DNA of 8,178 nucleotides from an uncultured Centipeda sp. (GTDB lineage Bacteria; Bacillota; Negativicutes; Selenomonadales; Selenomonadaceae): positions 1 to 8,178 of the forward strand of contig CALALM010000192.1 in NCBI GenBank assembly GCA_937925565.1, read 5' to 3'. The notes under the pieces are model-generated. The model was not told the DNA's origin. It did not search any database and saw only the letters and a list, made by a program, of their open reading frames with translations. This document shows, in pieces, positions 6,907 through 8,178 of this stretch. A program made the position numbers and the translations under genes. Positions within the stretch are counted from its first letter, which is position 1; the number at the start of each line of letters is the position of its first letter.

Positions 6907-6936
6907 ATTATAGTGGAAATATGGAGCGCATGTCAA
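6907..6936 (-). promoter_or_regulatory. Promoter of tRNA-Lys (and probably surE)
   Basis: On the minus strand a perfect TTGACA (6931-6936) and a perfect TATAAT (6907-6912) are separated by 18 bp, a sigma-70/sigma-A type promoter. The expected start near 6900 leaves a precursor leader of about 18 nt. Strong consensus elements are what one expects for a stable-RNA gene. Confidence -1.
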
Positions 6937-6979
6937 GGGGCAATGTTCCTTTCGCACAGAAAATCCCCCATGTCATAGC

Positions 6980-7014
6980 AAAAGGCCTTTACAGACCTGC
7001 TGCAAAGACCTTTT
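6980..7014 (-). terminator. Hairpin terminator of mdh
   Basis: About 20 nt past the mdh stop is a 15-bp stem: AAAAGGTCTTTGCAG pairs with CTGTAAAGGCCTTTT, with two G-T pairs, around the 5-nt loop CAGGT. The Ts lie within the distal arm, not in a separate tract. Because both arms carry A/T ends it could act in both directions, but only mdh points into it. Confidence -1.
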
Positions 7015-7033
7015 GATCTGCTAAGGAAGGAAA

Positions 7034-7984
7034 TTACTTCAACGCATCGCCGAGCTGTGCATTGACCGCGCGTGCTGCCTCTACGCTCTCTTCGAACTTC
7101 GCCTTCTCCTCGCCCTCGAGCTTCACATCGACAACCTTCTCGAAGCCGCCCTTGCCGAGCACGATGGGAACGCCGACGCAAAGTTCCTTCTCGCCATACT
7201 CACCCTCAAGGTAAACACAGCACGGAATAACCTTCTTTGCATCGAGGGCAATAGCCTCAACGAGCGTTGCCGCGGATGCACCCGGTGCATACCACGCGGA
7301 CGTGCCGAGAAGTCCCGTCAGCGTTGCACCGCCAACCTTCGTCTTCTGAACGACATCGGCGAGCACTTCCTTCGAGAGAAGCTGCGTGACAGGAATGCCG
7401 CGGAGCGTTGCAATGCTGACGAGAGGAACCATCGTCTTGTCATTGTGTCCGCCGATAACCATGCCGTCGACATCGGACGGGGTTGCGGGATGTCCTGCAG
7501 CATTGAGCGCCTCGGAGAGATAATAACGGAAACGGCTGCTGTCGAGCATACCGCCCATGCCGATGACGCGATTGCGTGGCAGTCCCGTGGACTTCAGGGC
7601 AAGATAGGTCATTGCATCCATCGGGTTGGAGATGATGATGAAGATCGCGTTCGGGGAATACTTGAGCGCCTGCTCCACCACGCTCTTGACGATCTTAGCG
7701 TTGACGCCGACCAGTTCCTCACGCGTCATGCCGGGCTTGCGCGGCAGACCGGAGGTGACGACGACAACGTCGGAGTCCGCCGTAGCAGCATAGTCGTTCG
7801 TGACGCCCTTGACTGTAGTGTCAAAGTTCAGAGCGTGCGAGCACTGCATCATGTCCATCGCCTTGCCCTCGGAAACGCCCTCTTTGATATCGATGAGGAC
7901 GACTTCCTGCGCAAACTTCTTGAGCGCGACGACATTTGCTACGGTAGCGCCTACGTTACCTGCACCAACAACAGTTACCTTCAT
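7034..7984 (-). CDS. mdh: NAD-dependent malate dehydrogenase, LDH-like type
   Basis: The enzyme interconverts malate and oxaloacetate with NAD(H); in a fermentative anaerobe this would serve the reductive branch towards fumarate, succinate or propionate (inference). The 316-residue product starts MKVTVVGAGNVGATVANV, with the glycine-rich NAD loop at 7-12 and Asp32 (VVLIDI), which favours NAD over NADP. The mobile loop reads GLPRKPGMTREELVGVNA (79-96). Its Arg82, where lactate dehydrogenases carry glutamine, together with Arg88, marks it as malate-specific. SNPMD (119-123), the catalytic pair Asp148 (in MLDSSRFRYYL) with Arg151, and His180 (in IGGHNDKTMVPL) complete the site. The ATG at 7984 has GGAGG 8 nt upstream. 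A 24-codon in-frame extension to 8056 lacks a ribosome site and precedes the family N-terminus, so it is rejected. Transcription is probably monocistronic: own promoter upstream, terminator downstream. Confidence -1.
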   Translation of the reverse strand: MKVTVVGAGNVGATVANVVALKKFAQEVVLIDIKEGVSEGKAMDMMQCSHALNFDTTVKGVTNDYAATADSDVVVVTSGLPRKPGMTREELVGVNAKIVKSVVEQALKYSPNAIFIIISNPMDAMTYLALKSTGLPRNRVIGMGGMLDSSRFRYYLSEALNAAGHPATPSDVDGMVIGGHNDKTMVPLVSIATLRGIPVTQLLSKEVLADVVQKTKVGGATLTGLLGTSAWYAPGASAATLVEAIALDAKKVIPCCVYLEGEYGEKELCVGVPIVLGKGGFEKVVDVKLEGEEKAKFEESVEAARAVNAQLGDALK

Positions 7985-7992
7985 AAGTACTT

Positions 7993-7997
7993 CCTCC
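7993..7997 (-). promoter_or_regulatory. Ribosome-binding site of mdh, decides the start
   Basis: GGAGG on the minus strand lies 8 nt before the ATG at 7984. It places the start at MKVTVVGAG, the usual family N-terminus, and argues against the in-frame ATG at 8056. Confidence -1.
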
Positions 7998-8010
7998 TTA
8001 AAAACTCTCG

Positions 8011-8038
8011 TGTCACCCATCCCTAGCAATAAGTGACA
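8011..8038. repeat. Inverted repeat in the mdh leader
   Basis: TGTCAC (8011-8016) and GTGACA (8033-8038) are perfect 6-bp arms separated by 16 bp, within the predicted untranslated leader of mdh about 15 nt upstream of its ribosome site. It may form a leader stem-loop; there is no known riboswitch pattern I can match to it. Confidence -1.
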
Positions 8039-8060
8039 TGATTCGGAACAGGGCATACCA

Positions 8061-8075
8061 ATAGTTCTTAACTAT
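8061..8075. repeat. Inverted repeat at the predicted mdh transcription start
   Basis: ATAGTT-CTT-AACTAT is a perfect 6-bp inverted repeat with a 3-bp centre, at about +1 to +15 of the predicted mdh transcript. It could be an operator; chance is also possible. Confidence -1.
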
Positions 8076-8081
8076 GGAATC

Positions 8082-8110
8082 ATTATAGCATTCTCATTCA
8101 GAAAAATCAA
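8082..8110 (-). promoter_or_regulatory. Promoter of mdh
   Basis: The minus strand has TTGATT (8105-8110) and a perfect TATAAT (8082-8087) separated by 17 bp. The expected start near 8075 gives a leader of about 90 nt. The -35 element overlaps an inverted repeat, AAAATC-AATTA-GATTTT (8103-8119). Confidence -1.
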
Positions 8111-8178
8111 TTAGATTTTGGAGAATTGTTAAAACCTTCGTGGAAAAATATATCCTGTTTATCTGGCATGGATTTGCC
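8111..8178. other. AT-rich right edge, no gene identified
   Basis: This AT-rich stretch upstream of the mdh promoter holds nothing I recognise. Two minus-strand frames are open from the edge for 20 to 30 codons. Either could be the tail of an upstream gene, but the pieces are too short and compositionally unremarkable to call. Confidence -1.

Noticed and set aside
6981..6990. AAAGGCCTTT perfect 10-bp palindrome
   Set aside because: It is part of one arm of the mdh terminator stem and needs no separate explanation.
7985..8056. N-terminal extension of Mdh by 24 residues to an ATG at 8056
   Set aside because: There is no ribosome site before 8056, and the family N-terminus MKVTVVGAG begins at 7984 with GGAGG 8 nt upstream.
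8107..8178. Two minus-strand frames open at the right edge that could be the tail of another gene
   Set aside because: They are 20 to 30 codons in AT-rich DNA, two frames are open at once, and neither translation resembles a family I know.

Overview
This window is an ordinary, densely packed stretch of bacterial core metabolism. Every recognisable gene lies on the minus strand, so transcription runs from right to left. The gene order, the C5-type tetrapyrrole pathway, the CobA-HemD fusion, the strong GGAGG ribosome-binding sites and the GC-rich coding sequence suggest an anaerobic Firmicute. A member of the Negativicutes (Selenomonas-like) is my best guess, but this rests on recalled gene order and style, not on a search.

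Reading in the direction of transcription: at the right edge (8178-7985) is an AT-rich leader and promoter for mdh, a complete NAD-dependent malate dehydrogenase (7034-7984), followed by a strong hairpin terminator (6980-7014). Next comes a near-consensus promoter (6907-6936) driving tRNA-Lys with anticodon CTT (6807-6882, CCA encoded). A 13-bp perfect hairpin (6748-6777) follows, then surE, a survival-protein nucleotidase that starts at a GTG (5967-6722) and ends at a hairpin plus T-tract terminator (5905-5940).

Immediately after that terminator is a promoter with a perfect TATAAT for a six-gene tetrapyrrole operon: sirC (precorrin-2 dehydrogenase), hemA, hemC, a cobA-hemD fusion, hemB and hemL, which runs off the left edge. 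The genes are extremely compact. There are out-of-frame overlaps of 47 bp (sirC/hemA) and 41 bp (hemA/hemC), two ATGA stop/start overlaps (hemC/cobA-hemD and cobA-hemD/hemB), and an 11-nt gap before hemL.

Together the operon encodes the whole route from glutamyl-tRNA to uroporphyrinogen III: HemA and HemL make 5-aminolevulinate, HemB makes porphobilinogen, HemC makes hydroxymethylbilane and HemD closes the ring. It also encodes the branch to precorrin-2 and sirohydrochlorin (CobA, then SirC), which leads to siroheme and cobalamin. No protoheme-specific gene such as hemE, hemN or hemH is visible here.

I see no mobile element, CRISPR array, defence system or evident undescribed system. The points worth a second look are small: promoter-proximal inverted repeats, a hairpin abutting the tRNA 5' end, probable tRNA-surE co-transcription, and the long gene overlaps.
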